A stretch of 64,000 nt of DNA from Brenneria izbisi (GTDB lineage Bacteria > Pseudomonadota > Gammaproteobacteria > Enterobacterales > Enterobacteriaceae): positions 248,001 through 312,000 of the forward strand of contig NZ_JAMPJU010000001.1 in NCBI RefSeq assembly GCF_025840185.1, in the 5' to 3' direction. Shown here piece after piece: positions 44,858 through 53,638 of this stretch. The translations under genes and the position numbers were made by a program. The notes beneath the pieces were generated by a model. That model ran no database searches and was not told the DNA's origin. It saw nothing but the letters and a program-made list of their open reading frames with translations. Each line of letters opens with the position of its first letter. Positions within the stretch are counted from its first letter, which is position 1.

Positions 44858-47800
44858 ATGCATAGAATTAATCATGTCAATTCAAGTCAGCCTCTTGCCG
44901 AAATTAGTCCGTCTCACTCACGATCATCATCCTTGACGCAGGGCGCTGGCAGCAGTGCGCGTCAACAAAATGTACAGTCGCTGATCCAGCAAGGCATCCA
45001 TGATAAAAATAAGCAGCCGATGTTAGAGCAGGGTTCAGGCAGCGGGGTGAAAAACCAGAGTTCGCGTCTGAAGGATCTGCGCTCGCCGCTGTCATCAGGC
45101 AGCATGATCCAGAGTTTGCCGCGCACATTGCGCGACTCATTGTCTTCCGGTGGCCCGATTCAAAGCGTACCTCGTTCCATGCGTGAGTCATTGTCATCAG
45201 GCGGGCCGATTCAGAGCTTGCCGCGTTCCATGCCTGAGTCCCGGCCCGTTGCTGATATGCCGAAGCAAACATCGCGGACATTGCGCGAATTGCTGGCGGA
45301 GGATAACTCGGCTAAAGGCGCGTCACATCGCAGCGCACCAGCGTTGCCAGCGATGCAAGAGCAGGACGCAAGCAGCGAGTCCGGTAGTGTGAGCGGGCGC
45401 AGCGATGAGTTCTACACCCCGCCGACCTCGCCCCGGGCAAGCGATGCTGAAAGTGATTCACCTCATAGTACCCCAGGCTCATCACGGCGAGAGGATTCAA
45501 TCGGTTCACGGCCCAGGATCATGGAGCAAGGCGAGAGCAGTCAGGCGCCGATAGCCAGAGCAAAAGCGCAACAAAATTTACGGACATCGTTGGCATCCGG
45601 CGGGCCGATACAGAGTATGGCGCGTGTCGCGCCTGAACCGACATTCGGTCTTAAGATCAATGATCACGGAAAACTTCAGTTTGGTAAGGGATTGCCGGAT
45701 ACGCTAACCACGCTGTTGCAACAGACATTGGGGAAAAACCATCAGCCGTTTGTGTCCCATAATGAAAGTCAGGATGGTCGTCAGCAGATGTTGCTGGATA
45801 AGTCCGGTCGTCAGTTCATGATCCAGAGTGAAGGAAATAGCCATGTCGCGCTGCATAGCAGCGGACGCGGCGCGATCCCCGACGCGCCGTTGGCCGGGCG
45901 CATGAATCACGAACTGTTGACCGGCGTCTACCAACAACCCGCCTCGTCATCCGCCGCGGGTGAGCAACTGCGGATTCATGACGGCAAACTGTTTTCACTC
46001 AATCCCGAGTTCGGCGTGTGGCAGAAAACCGACGACGCGCCGCACCGTCAGTTATCCCGGCAGGGAGATGATCAACTGTATGCGATTAAGAGTGATCGCG
46101 CGTTGGTCAATCTTTCCGCAGGGCCTGGAATGGCGGTGTTCAGCGATAAAGTCAGCGCCTTTTCCGTCAATCAGCGCGGGCAGGTGGCCGTGCTGACCGA
46201 AAAGGACCATATGGCGCAACTGCATCTGTCGCCTTCGTTCGGCTCCGCTTCGAAGGCAATCGAAATGAAACGGGAGGATAATGGACCGGTTCACGCAAGT
46301 GCAGTTGCCATTACCAAGCAAAACCTGCTGATAGCCGATAATGAGGGCAAGCTTTTTCATACGCCATTGCCTAAGCCGGGCGAGCAGAGTGTGACGCTGG
46401 AGTCTTTTGAAACCCCGGAACTGGATGGGGCGCTGGGGGCCGATCACCGCATTACCGGGTTTACGCATGATGAGCAGGGGCAAACGCATGTGCTGGCTAC
46501 CGATCGTCAGGGACAAAAACATGTGGCGTCATTGGGTGAGAATTCCTTGTCGCCGACGCCCGGCTGGAACCTGAGCGATAGTCTGGTGGTGGATGATACG
46601 CTCGGATTGAAGCTGCCGACGCCTGAAACCAAGGATACCGTGGATCTGGGCCACCAGGGTAAGCTGGCGCTTCAGGATGGAAAAGTTCATTTTTACAACG
46701 GAAACGCCCAGAGTTGGGAGGCATCCGACGTCGAGGCCGGCGATCTTAAGCGGGGACTGGACAACCGGGCCTATATCCTTAAAGACGGCGAAGTCAAGCC
46801 ATTATCACTCAATATGAAATCAGCCGCGTTTCCCCACGGGGATAATAACGTTTTCGCGCTGGCGCAGGTGCGTCCGACGCCCTCCGCTGGCACGGCGTTG
46901 CCCGGCATCAGCAAAGAAGACGGCACGTCGACCATTGCCTTAATCAACCGCAATAAATTTGTCGCTGTCAATCAGCAAGGCGACCTGCATTTCCACCACA
47001 TCAAACACGGTACAGAAAAACTGGCTTCACCGCCACTGCCTCTGCCCAAAGAGGGGTTGACCGGCGATATCCGCAACATCACGCTGGATAGCCAGCAGAA
47101 CCTTTTTGCGCTGAATGATGCCGGCAAACTCTTTCAGTTGCCCAAAAACGACTGGCAAAACGCGACTAATCACGGCGAAGCGCAGTGGCAGCCGGTGAAT
47201 ACGCCGATAGACGGTAAAATAACCTCACTTGGCACCGATGCGCAGAATCGTGTGCAGATTGCGCATGATGAGCATCAACTGCATACCATGCAATCGGGAT
47301 CGTGGAAAACCGAGGTGCCGAAAGGCAATGGGGCGCCAAACGGCAACACGCGTGCGGCGGAAGACTTATTCAATACGCTGAACACGGCCACGAAAGGGAA
47401 GCGTATGCCGCTGACCGGCCTGAACGCCAAAGCCGATTTTCAGGCATTGGGAAAAACCGGTGAGGAATCGCAGAAGGTTAAAAGTAAACTCTCTGATCTG
47501 GTACGGGCGCATATCGTCAACTTCTCGCTGGAGGTGCCGCGTCCGCTAAAAACCTTTGCCGACCATGTACAGCATCAGGTCAAAGGGCGTGAAGGGCTGA
47601 AGGCGGTTTATGAAACGCAGAGTACGTTGCTCAACAAGCTGGAAACGGCGACCAGCGGCGGCCCGCGTGAATCGGCGCCGGATCTGGCGAGCAAGATAAA
47701 AGATCTGGATCTGGGTAAAAAAGGGCAGCCGTTAGTCAATCTGTTAAAACAGTTCCATAGCGAACTGGAAAGCAGTTCGGCTAAAGCCGCGATGCTTATC

Positions 47801-50086
47801 GGCAAGCAGTCAGGCGTGATGAATGACCGGGATATGATCAACACGAACATCAAACCCCCTTCTCAAAACGGCATACTTAACTTTGGCGGGCGGCAGCGTC
47901 AGGAAAAAGATTTGGCGCCCATGCTGCTGGCCGCAATGAAGGCGACCCCGCCATCCCAGGAAAGTACGGCGGCTACGCTGATACAGGCGTTTGTGGATAG
48001 TAAGACGCCTATTAATCAGAAATTGAATGCCGATGCGTCCGGCGTACAACGGGATACGCATGATCCAATGTCACTGGCGAAATCCCGATTGGTGCTGGAT
48101 ACGTTGATGCTGGGTCAGGTGCATCAGTTGACTGATCGGCTCAGCGAGTTATCCGGCACCTCGCCGAACGAAGCGGCGCTGGCGCCGTTAATGAAAGAAC
48201 TCAATTCGCTGCGACAGGGAGAATACGGGGCGAATCCGGTGAAAAGCCTTACTGACATGGGCTTTACCAACCATAAGGTGCTGGAAGCGGATTATGATGC
48301 CGTTAAAACCTTTATGAAGGCGTTCAGAAAAGAGGACGCCGCCCTCAGCGTCACCTCAAAAACCGTGATGCATGCCGGCAATCAGACCGACCTGGCCGAT
48401 AAGATGAAAGCGACGCTGACGTCAATGGCTGAAGGCGACAGCATTACCTTCAGCCGGTCTTATGGCGCCGCCGCGTCTGCGGCGTTTGTCGTAACCTCAA
48501 CTTCATTGCCTTTCCCGCCCGTACCGGGGGCTGGCGTCAATGGAGACAGGGGCTACAGCATGAATTTCACACGCCTGGAAAATACCACCTATGTCGCCTT
48601 TGAACGCAGCGGCGGCATTACGGGGAAACTGAGCTTCGGCAGCGGCTATGACGTGAGCGAATATCTGGTAGGGACAACCTCGGCAAAAATGACGCAGCAG
48701 ATCGCCGGCAAACACAATTTTGCCCCGGATACGCGTTTTTCCGCCACTATCACGGCGGGATTGCAGGTGGCGCAGCAGAACGCGTTGTACTTTGCGCTGC
48801 CAGACGAGGAAATCCCAGCGTTTGTTGATGGTTTGACCAGCGGCACGCTGAACCCGCTGACGGTGATGGGCAAAGGGGCGGAGCACAGCGTGAAGGCGGG
48901 CAGAACGGTCGCCTTCAATCTGGAAGGGAATGCCGCGCTGGAGTTGCGCGGCACGATAGACCTGACCAATGCTGGCGCGTCTCCCACCAGCGTCCTGACG
49001 CGCGGCACCGTCGGGGTGACGGCGGCTGGCAACTTTTTGAGCGCCAACAAAGAAAGAAGCGTCACTGAGGGTGAAAAAATGACGCTCTATGCGGCTACCG
49101 ATAACCGGATGCGCGTTATGAATCAGGCGGTGCTGGGTGCAAATGCCGCGCTTACTGTGGGTATGCTTGTAGAGGCGGGAGGGTTGATCCCGGTGTTCCC
49201 GGCGGTGAGCATCGGCGGAAACCTGACTGTGGATTCACGCACCAGCCAGTCGGTCAACCTGGTCATGACAAAAGCGGATCCGGTGGAGAAAAAAGACATT
49301 AACACGCTCATTGACTCGCTCTCTGCGGCCTTTACCGATCCGGCCAGTAAGCTGCTGATCGATGGCGTGAAAAAAATGTCGCAGCCGGATGAGCAACTGA
49401 CGATCCTGAGTGAGCACTTTACTGGTAAAGCCGCGAAGACGGATGCACAGCATCAGGGATTGACGGCATTGAAGCGTCTGGATGTACGTCAGGATGTGAC
49501 CCAACGTGACGGCGCCATTCTGTCCAGCGTGCTGCACATGACGACATACACCAACCTGAAAAATCTGACGGAAAATGGACTGTTTCATGTGCTGGGCAAC
49601 CACCTGTTTTCCACGCTTGCGCCCAGTAATGCCGAGCGTATTACGCCGCTGATTGCGGAGAACCCGGCGTTAAAGGATATCGTTAGTCAGCTTCAGAAGA
49701 ACGATAAAGCTTCGGTCATTGTGACGCTGGAACTCAAGGACGATGTGCGGGAAAAAATTGAACAGGGTTTGCAGAATCAAACTATCGGAAAAGATGATGT
49801 GATCAAGATGATCAAAGACCGCAACAATCTGCGGCTGGCCAATATTGACGTGAATCAAACAGTGAAAAAGAGCGAAGGATTCACTACCCCGGCGGTGATC
49901 GTGAATGCGACAAGCAGCGCGGGCGTGACGATGAGCAAGCTGCTTGGCGGCGTCGATTTCAAATATGGCAAGGATCAAATGATGCCGCAAAGTTACCAGC
50001 TGCGCGGGGATATTGCGAAAGCCAATCCGTCCACCGCCAGCGCTATGCAACAATTGCACCAAGATGGTTTGCAACTAAAAGGATAA
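44858..50086 (+). CDS. dspE: DspE (DspA/E), AvrE-family T3SS effector
   Basis: The 1742-residue effector matches DspE along its length: NTLLQQTLGK-type and ELGVWQ-like N-terminal segments (here NPEFGVWQKTDD), a beta-propeller middle, FVDSKTPINQKLNADASG, SFSRSYGAAAS, and the conserved C-terminus NNLRLANIDVNQTVKKSEGF. It is injected into plant cells and is the main virulence factor of this T3SS class; AvrE-family proteins form water/solute channels and bind PP2A. ATG 44858 lies 37 bases after the hrp box; its ribosome site is weak. The N-terminal disordered region holds three tandem 17-residue repeats and one distant copy. Confidence 0.95.
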   Translation: MHRINHVNSSQPLAEISPSHSRSSSLTQGAGSSARQQNVQSLIQQGIHDKNKQPMLEQGSGSGVKNQSSRLKDLRSPLSSGSMIQSLPRTLRDSLSSGGPIQSVPRSMRESLSSGGPIQSLPRSMPESRPVADMPKQTSRTLRELLAEDNSAKGASHRSAPALPAMQEQDASSESGSVSGRSDEFYTPPTSPRASDAESDSPHSTPGSSRREDSIGSRPRIMEQGESSQAPIARAKAQQNLRTSLASGGPIQSMARVAPEPTFGLKINDHGKLQFGKGLPDTLTTLLQQTLGKNHQPFVSHNESQDGRQQMLLDKSGRQFMIQSEGNSHVALHSSGRGAIPDAPLAGRMNHELLTGVYQQPASSSAAGEQLRIHDGKLFSLNPEFGVWQKTDDAPHRQLSRQGDDQLYAIKSDRALVNLSAGPGMAVFSDKVSAFSVNQRGQVAVLTEKDHMAQLHLSPSFGSASKAIEMKREDNGPVHASAVAITKQNLLIADNEGKLFHTPLPKPGEQSVTLESFETPELDGALGADHRITGFTHDEQGQTHVLATDRQGQKHVASLGENSLSPTPGWNLSDSLVVDDTLGLKLPTPETKDTVDLGHQGKLALQDGKVHFYNGNAQSWEASDVEAGDLKRGLDNRAYILKDGEVKPLSLNMKSAAFPHGDNNVFALAQVRPTPSAGTALPGISKEDGTSTIALINRNKFVAVNQQGDLHFHHIKHGTEKLASPPLPLPKEGLTGDIRNITLDSQQNLFALNDAGKLFQLPKNDWQNATNHGEAQWQPVNTPIDGKITSLGTDAQNRVQIAHDEHQLHTMQSGSWKTEVPKGNGAPNGNTRAAEDLFNTLNTATKGKRMPLTGLNAKADFQALGKTGEESQKVKSKLSDLVRAHIVNFSLEVPRPLKTFADHVQHQVKGREGLKAVYETQSTLLNKLETATSGGPRESAPDLASKIKDLDLGKKGQPLVNLLKQFHSELESSSAKAAMLIGKQSGVMNDRDMINTNIKPPSQNGILNFGGRQRQEKDLAPMLLAAMKATPPSQESTAATLIQAFVDSKTPINQKLNADASGVQRDTHDPMSLAKSRLVLDTLMLGQVHQLTDRLSELSGTSPNEAALAPLMKELNSLRQGEYGANPVKSLTDMGFTNHKVLEADYDAVKTFMKAFRKEDAALSVTSKTVMHAGNQTDLADKMKATLTSMAEGDSITFSRSYGAAASAAFVVTSTSLPFPPVPGAGVNGDRGYSMNFTRLENTTYVAFERSGGITGKLSFGSGYDVSEYLVGTTSAKMTQQIAGKHNFAPDTRFSATITAGLQVAQQNALYFALPDEEIPAFVDGLTSGTLNPLTVMGKGAEHSVKAGRTVAFNLEGNAALELRGTIDLTNAGASPTSVLTRGTVGVTAAGNFLSANKERSVTEGEKMTLYAATDNRMRVMNQAVLGANAALTVGMLVEAGGLIPVFPAVSIGGNLTVDSRTSQSVNLVMTKADPVEKKDINTLIDSLSAAFTDPASKLLIDGVKKMSQPDEQLTILSEHFTGKAAKTDAQHQGLTALKRLDVRQDVTQRDGAILSSVLHMTTYTNLKNLTENGLFHVLGNHLFSTLAPSNAERITPLIAENPALKDIVSQLQKNDKASVIVTLELKDDVREKIEQGLQNQTIGKDDVIKMIKDRNNLRLANIDVNQTVKKSEGFTTPAVIVNATSSAGVTMSKLLGGVDFKYGKDQMMPQSYQLRGDIAKANPSTASAMQQLHQDGLQLKG
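45086..45238 (+). repeat. Three 51-bp repeats in the dspE N-terminal region
   Basis: Units start at 45086, 45137 and 45188 and encode SLSSGGPIQS(V/L)PRSM(R/P)E with variations. A fourth, separate copy (SLASGGPIQSMARVAPE) is encoded at about 45587-45637. Confidence 0.85.
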
Positions 50087-50090
50087 TTCC

Positions 50091-50531
50091 ATGAATGAGA
50101 AGACACAAATGACACCCGCACAACAACAGGTGACCCGGTTACTGCAACATTACGGCCAGACGCACCATACTTCGCTAAGTTTGCAAGATGGCGTCTGCGT
50201 GATGAACGGGCCTGATGGACAGGAAGCCGCCGTGCTGGAAGTTCCCCGAAACAGCGATGCCTTGTTGCTGCACTGTCAGTTGGTAAGCTTTCAGCACTAT
50301 GACCATGCCGGGATTTATCATCTGATGCTGTTGCTGAATTTTGAAATGGCGGCGATGAAGGGATGTTGGCTGGCCCTGGATGAAAATGACAACCTGCGTT
50401 TGTGTACGCAACAGACATTGGAGACGCTGACTGAACCGAGTTTCAACGCTTTACTGTCGGCGTTTATCAGTCAGGTGGGGGAAACCCGGTTGTTTATCAA
50501 CGATCTGCTTGCTCAGGTTGAAGCGGCCTGA
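50091..50531 (+). CDS. dspF: DspF (DspB/F), chaperone of DspE
   Basis: The 146-residue acidic protein matches class IA T3SS chaperones: LLQHYGQTHHTSLSLQDGVC near the start, YHLMLLLNFEMAAMKGCWLA and a C-terminal helix. It binds the N-terminal region of DspE and keeps it ready for secretion. It starts four bases after the dspE stop and shares its hrp box. A strong hairpin follows. Confidence 0.93.
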   Translation: MNEKTQMTPAQQQVTRLLQHYGQTHHTSLSLQDGVCVMNGPDGQEAAVLEVPRNSDALLLHCQLVSFQHYDHAGIYHLMLLLNFEMAAMKGCWLALDENDNLRLCTQQTLETLTEPSFNALLSAFISQVGETRLFINDLLAQVEAA

Positions 50532-50538
50532 CGTTGAA

Positions 50539-50569
50539 ACGACACAGCGCGATTAGCGCGCTGTGTCGT
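50539..50569. terminator. Terminator between dspF and the GntR-family gene
   Basis: ACGACACAGCGCG and CGCGCTGTGTCGT form a perfect 13-bp stem over a 5-base loop between convergent genes. T-runs are weak on both sides, but the stem is very stable. Confidence 0.75.
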
Positions 50570-50594
50570 AGCCTGTTTATCAGCGGATTGCCAG

Positions 50595-51266
50595 TTATTC
50601 CTGCTGCTCGACCGCAATAAACGCCAGCATGGTTTCACTGCCGTCAAGAATGTCTTCCTGAATGGATTGTCTCGCCGCCTGACCATCTCGCTTACGCAAC
50701 GCGTTGAGCACGTCGTAATGATGTTCAATCGCCATTTTTAATGAGAAGTGTGCATAAGCCTGGGCGATTAACGGCCCGGTTCGCATCCATAAACTACCGA
50801 TAAACTGGTTCAGCAACGGCATCTGCGCCGTTTGCGCCAACAGCAAATGAAACTCGCTATTTAAGCGTAACGCGTCACTCAGATTGTTTTGGTCGATCGC
50901 CAGCCGGTTTTGCTGAATATTCTCCGTGATGCGCGCCATATCCTGCGGCGATATCCGTTGGGCCGCGAGTTCCGCGCCGGTGCCTTCCAGTGATAGACGC
51001 AGCGTGCGGATCTCTCTGAACTGTTCCTCGGTTAATTGCGGCACGCGAATGTCCCGTGGGGTTTTAAGCACCAGGGCCTGCTCTTTAGCCAATTGCAAAA
51101 TGGCATCTCGTACCGGCGTCACACTGGTGCCGACCTGAGCCGCCAGTTCACGGATCCGCAGACGATCATCTGGTTTGAGCCGGCCCACAATCAGCGCTTC
51201 ACGCAGCATAGCGTAGACGCTGGACCCCAGATAACTATGATTGATTTGTCCAATTGGATAGTTCAC
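50595..51266 (-). CDS. GntR-family regulator, FCD subfamily
   Basis: The 223-residue regulator has an N-terminal winged helix (VGRLKPDDRLRIRELAAQVG, TSVTPVRDAILQLAKEQALV). The C-terminal all-helical FCD effector domain has metal-type His residues in LNSEFHLLLA and IEHHYDVLNAL. FCD regulators sense small organic acids or amines. GTG 51266 is the only in-frame start at this place, with GGGGAAA upstream. TGATGCATCA lies 53 bases upstream, and the same site precedes the transporter operon (9.4 kb) and the SDR-kinase-phospholyase operon (13.1 kb), so it probably controls these as well as itself. Confidence 0.9.
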   Translation of the reverse strand: MNYPIGQINHSYLGSSVYAMLREALIVGRLKPDDRLRIRELAAQVGTSVTPVRDAILQLAKEQALVLKTPRDIRVPQLTEEQFREIRTLRLSLEGTGAELAAQRISPQDMARITENIQQNRLAIDQNNLSDALRLNSEFHLLLAQTAQMPLLNQFIGSLWMRTGPLIAQAYAHFSLKMAIEHHYDVLNALRKRDGQAARQSIQEDILDGSETMLAFIAVEQQE

Positions 51267-51318
51267 GCATTTCCCCAGTGAAGGGCGTCGGCAGCGCCCG
51301 GACGCTCAATATACAATA

Positions 51319-51328
51319 TGATGCATCA
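51319..51328. promoter_or_regulatory. TGATGCATCA palindrome, candidate GntR operator (copy 3)
   Basis: The site reads TATGATGCATCAAAA and lies 53 bases upstream of the GntR start codon, within its promoter region. This would be an autoregulatory operator. Confidence 0.65.
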
Positions 51329-51593
51329 AAAATGCCATGTAACCAGCCATACGTTTACCCTATTGCCTGAATGCGCCTGGTGGAATTAATGCCAATGCTG
51401 CAGCCGCCGCGTATCTATCTTCTTTTAGCCAGCGAAGGAAATAGGCCATGTAATATTTCTGTAATTATTAGCTTTTGCAATATTTTATATTGAGTTAAGT
51501 TAAATTAATTGCTGTGAAATTATATGTCATGAAATATATTGAGCTTGATAATTAACGGTTCTACTGTGCCAGCAAATATTAATAACAACAGGA

Positions 51594-51781
51594 ATGAAAA
51601 CCATGCGGGCTTTTATCAAGCCGCTTTTTATGCTGCCGGTTTTTTACCTTATTGCGTATTATCCGCGCCACTTAATCCGGCAGAACGAAATGAAATACAG
51701 CAACGTCAGACGGAAGTCATTGAGCAGGCCCGGCAGCAACACCAATCCTTATTACAACTGTGGAAAAATTTTGGGCAGTAA
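51594..51781 (+). pseudogene. Decayed 5' end of a TpsB/HecB-like hemolysin secretion gene
   Basis: ATG 51594 opens a signal-peptide-like stretch (MRAFIKPLFMLPVFYLIAY). In the next frame the sequence continues as APLNPAERNEIQQRQTEVIE and QHQSLLQLWKNFGQ, then stops at 51781. The second part resembles the POTRA-preceding N-terminus of TpsB transporters (Pro-Ala-Glu-Arg, then a Gln/Glu helix). Reading both needs one frameshift near 51655. The rest of the gene (about 500 codons) is missing. In Dickeya and Pectobacterium hecB/hecA lie beside the hrp locus, so this is best read as a remnant. A chance match cannot be excluded. Confidence 0.5.
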
Positions 51782-51815
51782 TAGAATTTACCTGACTCAA
51801 TAAAAGTCATCGTAA

Positions 51816-51850
51816 AAATCCCGGCCCCTAAAACAGGGCGGGATTTTTTT
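51816..51850 (+). terminator. Rho-independent terminator after the hecB-like remnant
   Basis: AAATCCCGGCCC pairs with GGGCGGGATTT (one bulge) over CTAAAACA and is followed by seven T. A clear plus-strand intrinsic terminator. Confidence 0.85.
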
Positions 51851-52223
51851 GCGTCACTCAGCCACAACACGGATCAGCAGTAACTGTGCATGCTAATCTT
51901 ATAAAAAAGAATTCTTGAATATTGCTAAGGAAAGTCTTAACGAGAGAATTGATTTAATTAATTGAAATGTAAGTATTTACACATTTTTTTAACATATGAA
52001 TTGATTTGAATTGATTTGAATATTGACCTAATATTTTATGTGTGCTAAGTATTTGTGACAGTAGTTTTAAACCCTGGTGATTAATTGACGATTTGAACTG
52101 AAATAAAAATACTAAAAGTTGGAAGAATGCTGTGGAACTAATTATGAACAAGATAGATAGAAAAGTGCTAAAAGTTCAAATGCACTAATTTAATAAAGGG
52201 ATGTAAATTTAGCAGGAGGCACA
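51851..52223. other. AT-rich gene-free stretch at the junction to the acquired block
   Basis: No coding region is supported. Base composition changes here from the G+C-rich hrp locus to strongly AT-rich sequence. Short direct repeats of GAATTGATTTGAATTGATTT type occur at about 51998-52022. The right end should hold the promoter of the LysR gene. No attachment site or tRNA was seen. Confidence 0.5.
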
Positions 52224-53108
52224 GTGAGCAATTTAGAAAGTATGAAAGTTTTCGTTACAGTCACTGAAGTAGGGAGTTTTAGTGCTGCAAGCAGCTTATT
52301 AAATATCTCACCAGTTATGGTAGGAAAGCATATTAAGTATCTGGAAAAAAAACTTAAAGTACGATTGATAAATAGAACCACACGTAAGCAAAGTCTAACT
52401 GAAGCTGGAAGATTATATTTGAATGACTGCAAGGATATACTTGAAAAGATAAAGTTATCAGAAACAATTGCAGAGCGGTTGGATAATGCCCCTCGGGGGA
52501 AAATAAGAATTACAGCGCCGAATACATTGGGTTCAACTTTAGTAACGCAAGCTTTGGTGGAGTTCATAGAGCGATTTAGAGGTACTGAAATTGAACTGTT
52601 ATTAGACGATAATGTAAGTAATATAATTGAAGAAGGGATCGATGTCGCGATTAGAATAGGTGATCTTCAGACATCGAGTTATTTAGTAGCCAAGCAGTTA
52701 AAGCATTACAGTATGAGAATATGTGCGTCTCCACAATACGTTAAGGAGAACGGTATTCCAAGCAGTCCTGCTGAATTGAAGAATCATAATTGCTTGACTC
52801 ATCTTTTATGGAATGAAAATACAGGATGGGAAAGCTTATTTGATAGCAGGCAGCGTACTAACATTGAGAAAGGTAATTTTTCGACAAACAATGGCTTAGC
52901 GTTAAGGAAAGCCGCGCTTGCAGGTGCAGGTCTGGTGATGCTGCCAAATGTATTAATGGCGCAGGACATAGAAAACGGCAGATTAGTCAGTATGTTAGAT
53001 GATTTTTTGCCCCCCCCCCGAAAAGTACATTTACTGTATCCATATCAAAATAATCCACTGCCAAAGATTCGAAGTTTAGTCGATTTTCTAGTGAAGAAGC
53101 TCGGCTAG
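52224..53108 (+). CDS. LysR-family transcriptional regulator
   Basis: The 294-residue regulator has an N-terminal LysR HTH (MKVFVTVTEVGSFSAASSLL; HIKYLEKKLKVRLINRTTRK) and a LysR substrate-binding domain (IRITAPNTLGSTLV; GIDVAIRIGDL). It starts with GTG at 52224 behind AGGAGG. It is the first gene of the AT-rich block and in the same direction as the pathway genes, so it is the likely pathway regulator. Its TAG stop is made of the TA target site plus the first base of the inserted element; without the insertion the stop would be TAA, so the protein is unchanged. Confidence 0.9.
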   Translation: MSNLESMKVFVTVTEVGSFSAASSLLNISPVMVGKHIKYLEKKLKVRLINRTTRKQSLTEAGRLYLNDCKDILEKIKLSETIAERLDNAPRGKIRITAPNTLGSTLVTQALVEFIERFRGTEIELLLDDNVSNIIEEGIDVAIRIGDLQTSSYLVAKQLKHYSMRICASPQYVKENGIPSSPAELKNHNCLTHLLWNENTGWESLFDSRQRTNIEKGNFSTNNGLALRKAALAGAGLVMLPNVLMAQDIENGRLVSMLDDFLPPPRKVHLLYPYQNNPLPKIRSLVDFLVKKLG

Positions 53109-53364
53109 GCTGTGTCCCTTAATTGCATAATCTTCTGTAAAACAAACGGATAAAACCCAGTTTCGGTAGCTGTCAACTTCGTTGACAGCTACCGATCATA
53201 CGATGCTCTGCCCATGGGCGTCCGGCCTCTGGAGAGGCAGGCTCAACAGGTAATAAGGGCTGGATGATGGTCCATGCTTCATCGGGAAGGGCGTAGCGAT
53301 TCATAGCTCAATATGTTGTAAAAACAGATAGTTACTATAGCTCAGGCAATTAAGGGACACAGCC
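53108..53364. mobile_element. 257-bp IS5-family derived miniature element
   Basis: GGCTGTGTCCCTTAATTGC (53108-53126) and its exact complement (53346-53364) form 19-bp perfect terminal inverted repeats flanked by TA on both sides, the target duplication typical of several IS5 subgroups. Inside is only the first part of a transposase gene. A 14-bp perfect hairpin (CGGTAGCTGTCAAC, 53164-53194) abuts the break point. It cannot move by itself but could be mobilised in trans. Confidence 0.88.
53173..53304 (-). pseudogene. IS5-family transposase, N-terminal fragment
   Basis: From ATG 53304 on the minus strand the reading begins MNRYALPDEAWTIIQPLLP and continues through PEAGRPWAEHR. This is the typical start of IS5-family (IS427-like) transposases. 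After about 36 family-like residues it runs into the internal hairpin and stops at codon 44. The catalytic DDE part is absent. Confidence 0.85.
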
Positions 53365-53638
53365 TAATGACTCATAAGGCTTGCTGTCTTGCTTAGAAAC
53401 TGGGCAGCAGAGTATATGTCCTAATTCATCATGCTATTAAAAGAACAATTGCCTACATCAATAGGAAGTGTAAAGAAAGTGAGATTGCTAAGTCACACTT
53501 AACATTGCCTAAACTAAAATAGTATTTAAAAATCTAGATCTGCGGCATAGCATGGCGATCAATACAAAGCCTACTTTCATAGATTGCATGATGATATGCA
53601 AAACAAAAAAGTGGCTATTTCTTATTGTAGGATAAGCT
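53365..53638. other. Intergenic region before the MFS gene
   Basis: AT-rich sequence without a supported gene. It should contain the promoter of the MFS-led operon and LysR binding sites; CTAGATCTG-type dyads are present but no site can be named. Confidence 0.4.
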
